Part shown: in pieces, positions 62,904 through 64,000 of the stretch
How the letters are laid out: each line of letters opens with the position of its first letter
Numbering within the stretch: the first letter of the stretch is position 1
DNA from: JAHRVQ01 sp963976815
GTDB lineage: Bacteria > Pseudomonadota > Gammaproteobacteria > Pseudomonadales > Azotimanducaceae
Direction: 5' to 3'
Length of the DNA: 64,000 bases
Assembly: GCA_963976815.1 (NCBI GenBank)
Contig: CAXBLU010000002.1
Location: 248,001 to 312,000, forward strand
Made by a program: the position numbers and the translations under genes
The notes under the pieces: generated by a model
The model's input: only the letters and a program-made list of their open reading frames with translations
The model's database searches: none
Told to the model about the DNA's origin: nothing

Positions 62904-64000
62904 ATCACCTAACGGACCTGCAGTTCTCTATGTATGTAGATGGTGCTCTGCCTAGTGACGACGCTAACGATTGTCTGACACATATTGGCGAGTGCTCCAT
63001 TTGTCAGGCAAAGCTGGCGATATTTGAACAAGACCAACAGGTAATTAGTGCGGCGCTACTTATTGGTTCAACAGACCCTGTGCCGAAAATGGCGCCGCCA
63101 AAATTTAAAAACCCCGTCGGTCTGCGTGAATTTGCTGTTGCTAATGTTGTGACAGGACTGCTTTTTTGGTTGGCGCAGTTTTCTTCTAAAGCAATCTTCG
63201 GCGAGATAGTTGTCGATGGGTTTGCCTGGCTTACCTCGTTTTTTGTACCCGATTTTTACGATTTAACTGTTACCACTATCCTATTTTTTACCAACGAAGG
63301 AATCACCATGATTGAAACATACTCAGGTTATATCATCGCGACCATAGTGGCCCTTGCTTCAACATGGCTACTAGTTAGTGTTTACAAATCCAAGCGTGGA
63401 CTTAGTTTTTGCCTGTTAACTTTATTGCTGGGTGGTGGGATGTTAATGCCCGAGGACGCAGCAGCGATTGAGTTTAGGCGTGATAATCTAATTGTTGCCT
63501 CGACCGAGTCGATTAATGACACGCTACTATTTGCCGGTGAATCGATTGTTGTGGATGGCAACATTGAAGGTGATTTGATTGCCTTTGGCCGGCGGGTCGT
63601 GGTGACGGGTACTATCAAGGGAAACCTGATAGCTTTTGCAGAATCCCTAAGCATCAGCGGTGAAGTTTCGGGCACCACAATTAATGCCGGTAATTCCGTG
63701 GAGCTAACCGATGTTGTACTTCATGGCGATTTTTGGGGTGCTGGAGAAAGTGTGCAAATCAGTCGCGATTCGAGGATTGCCGGGAATGTAACTGTTGCAG
63801 CGCAGCTAGCGTCGATTCAAGGCAGTGTTGGCCGAGACCTAACAGCTGGCGCAGAAGCGGTAGAACTCAGAGGTCGTGTCGGCGAAGATATGGTGGCCTA
63901 TGCAAAAGATATCAAGTTGCTCGGTGAAGCAAGTATTGTCGGTGATCTCACGATCCATTCCTCGAGCGAAGATGGCTTGAGCCGATCGTCGGCGTCGAAG
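62900..64000 (+). CDS. zinc-finger anti-sigma membrane protein with bactofilin-like beta-helix (partial)
   Basis: The frame stays open for 367 codons and runs off the window. Residues 1-60 contain H28-x3-C32-x2-C35, the zf-HC2 anti-sigma motif. Four hydrophobic helices follow at about 79-95, 106-130, 143-162 and 168-183. From about 205 onward the sequence is a chain of short beta strands with VVDGNIEGDLIAFG- and GTIKGNLIAFA-like repeats, as in bactofilin/polymer-forming proteins. An internal ATG at 63308 follows AAGGA and may start a second, shorter product. The start is GTG in the overlap with the sigma gene. Confidence 0.85.
   Translation, partial: MNHLTDLQFSMYVDGALPSDDANDCLTHIGECSICQAKLAIFEQDQQVISAALLIGSTDPVPKMAPPKFKNPVGLREFAVANVVTGLLFWLAQFSSKAIFGEIVVDGFAWLTSFFVPDFYDLTVTTILFFTNEGITMIETYSGYIIATIVALASTWLLVSVYKSKRGLSFCLLTLLLGGGMLMPEDAAAIEFRRDNLIVASTESINDTLLFAGESIVVDGNIEGDLIAFGRRVVVTGTIKGNLIAFAESLSISGEVSGTTINAGNSVELTDVVLHGDFWGAGESVQISRDSRIAGNVTVAAQLASIQGSVGRDLTAGAEAVELRGRVGEDMVAYAKDIKLLGEASIVGDLTIHSSSEDGLSRSSASK

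Noticed and set aside
1..64000. CRISPR arrays, tRNA, rRNA, integrases or prophage
   Set aside because: I saw no regularly spaced long repeats, no tRNA-like cloverleaf ends, and no recombinase or phage structural gene; only the amidase is phage-like.

Overview
The window is 64 kb of gene-dense chromosome from what looks like a heterotrophic, probably marine, gammaproteobacterium. The evidence is a PA4780-family RIO1-like kinase, a DUF2058 (YaiL-type) protein, a YciV/RNase AM-type PHP protein, a LemA/TPM (YgcG) cassette and many acyl-CoA enzymes. The exact genus cannot be read from the sequence. I see no rRNA, tRNA, CRISPR array, intact insertion sequence or prophage. Most spacers are short, and many neighbouring genes overlap by 1 to 40 bases.

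Layout. 1-5.3 kb: an acyl-CoA dehydrogenase, an acyl-CoA synthetase and a PAS/histidine kinase/receiver hybrid. 5.4-8.8 kb (minus): an operon of exported TAP-type hydrolase, ABC ATPase and ABC-2 permease. 8.9-11.4 kb: a nitronate monooxygenase-like protein and a MATE exporter. 11.5-16.5 kb (minus): a long-type acyl-CoA dehydrogenase, LemA plus two TPM-domain proteins, and a membrane acyltransferase. 16.6-19.3 kb (minus): two adjacent acyl-CoA dehydrogenases and, upstream of them, a decayed SCP-x/Ltp-type thiolase fragment. 19.6-23.3 kb: DUF2141, a Tat-exported carotenoid oxygenase and a LytS/LytTR two-component pair in one tight operon. 23.4-28 kb: a thioesterase, a 7TM hybrid kinase and a second MATE exporter. 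28-35.5 kb: an LLM oxidoreductase, a membrane protein, a long REP-like inverted repeat, an amidohydrolase, an esterase, and a Rieske oxygenase divergent from an AraC regulator with likely operator sites. 35.7-42.2 kb: a complete molybdenum hydroxylase (FAD, 2Fe-2S and Mo subunits) followed by its own MoaD/ThiS-like protein, a VOC protein, a GST-like protein and a thiolase. 42.3-51 kb: an orphan kinase, a class C beta-lactamase-fold hydrolase, an M20 peptidase, a MAPEG protein, a FadB-type beta-oxidation enzyme and an MFS transporter. 51.2-57.5 kb: a TPR protein, an ECF sigma factor following a T7-lysozyme-like amidase, a divergent TolB-N/TPR protein and an FAD oxidoreductase. 57.5-64 kb: a RIO kinase, a medium-chain reductase, DUF2058, an MFS transporter, a PHP protein, and an ECF sigma factor overlapping a zinc-finger membrane protein with a bactofilin-like beta-helix that runs off the window.

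The common theme is catabolism of CoA-activated, probably lipid, sterol-like or aromatic substrates: four acyl-CoA dehydrogenases, a ligase, two beta-oxidation modules, a Rieske oxygenase and a molybdenum hydroxylase. Around this sit sensory kinases and exporters. The least ordinary elements are the sigma/zinc-finger/bactofilin module at the right edge, the carotenoid oxygenase-LytSR operon, the molybdenum hydroxylase operon with its own sulfur-carrier protein, the ECF sigma-T7-lysozyme-like amidase pair, and the thiolase pseudogene, which points to a reduced steroid-side-chain-like pathway.
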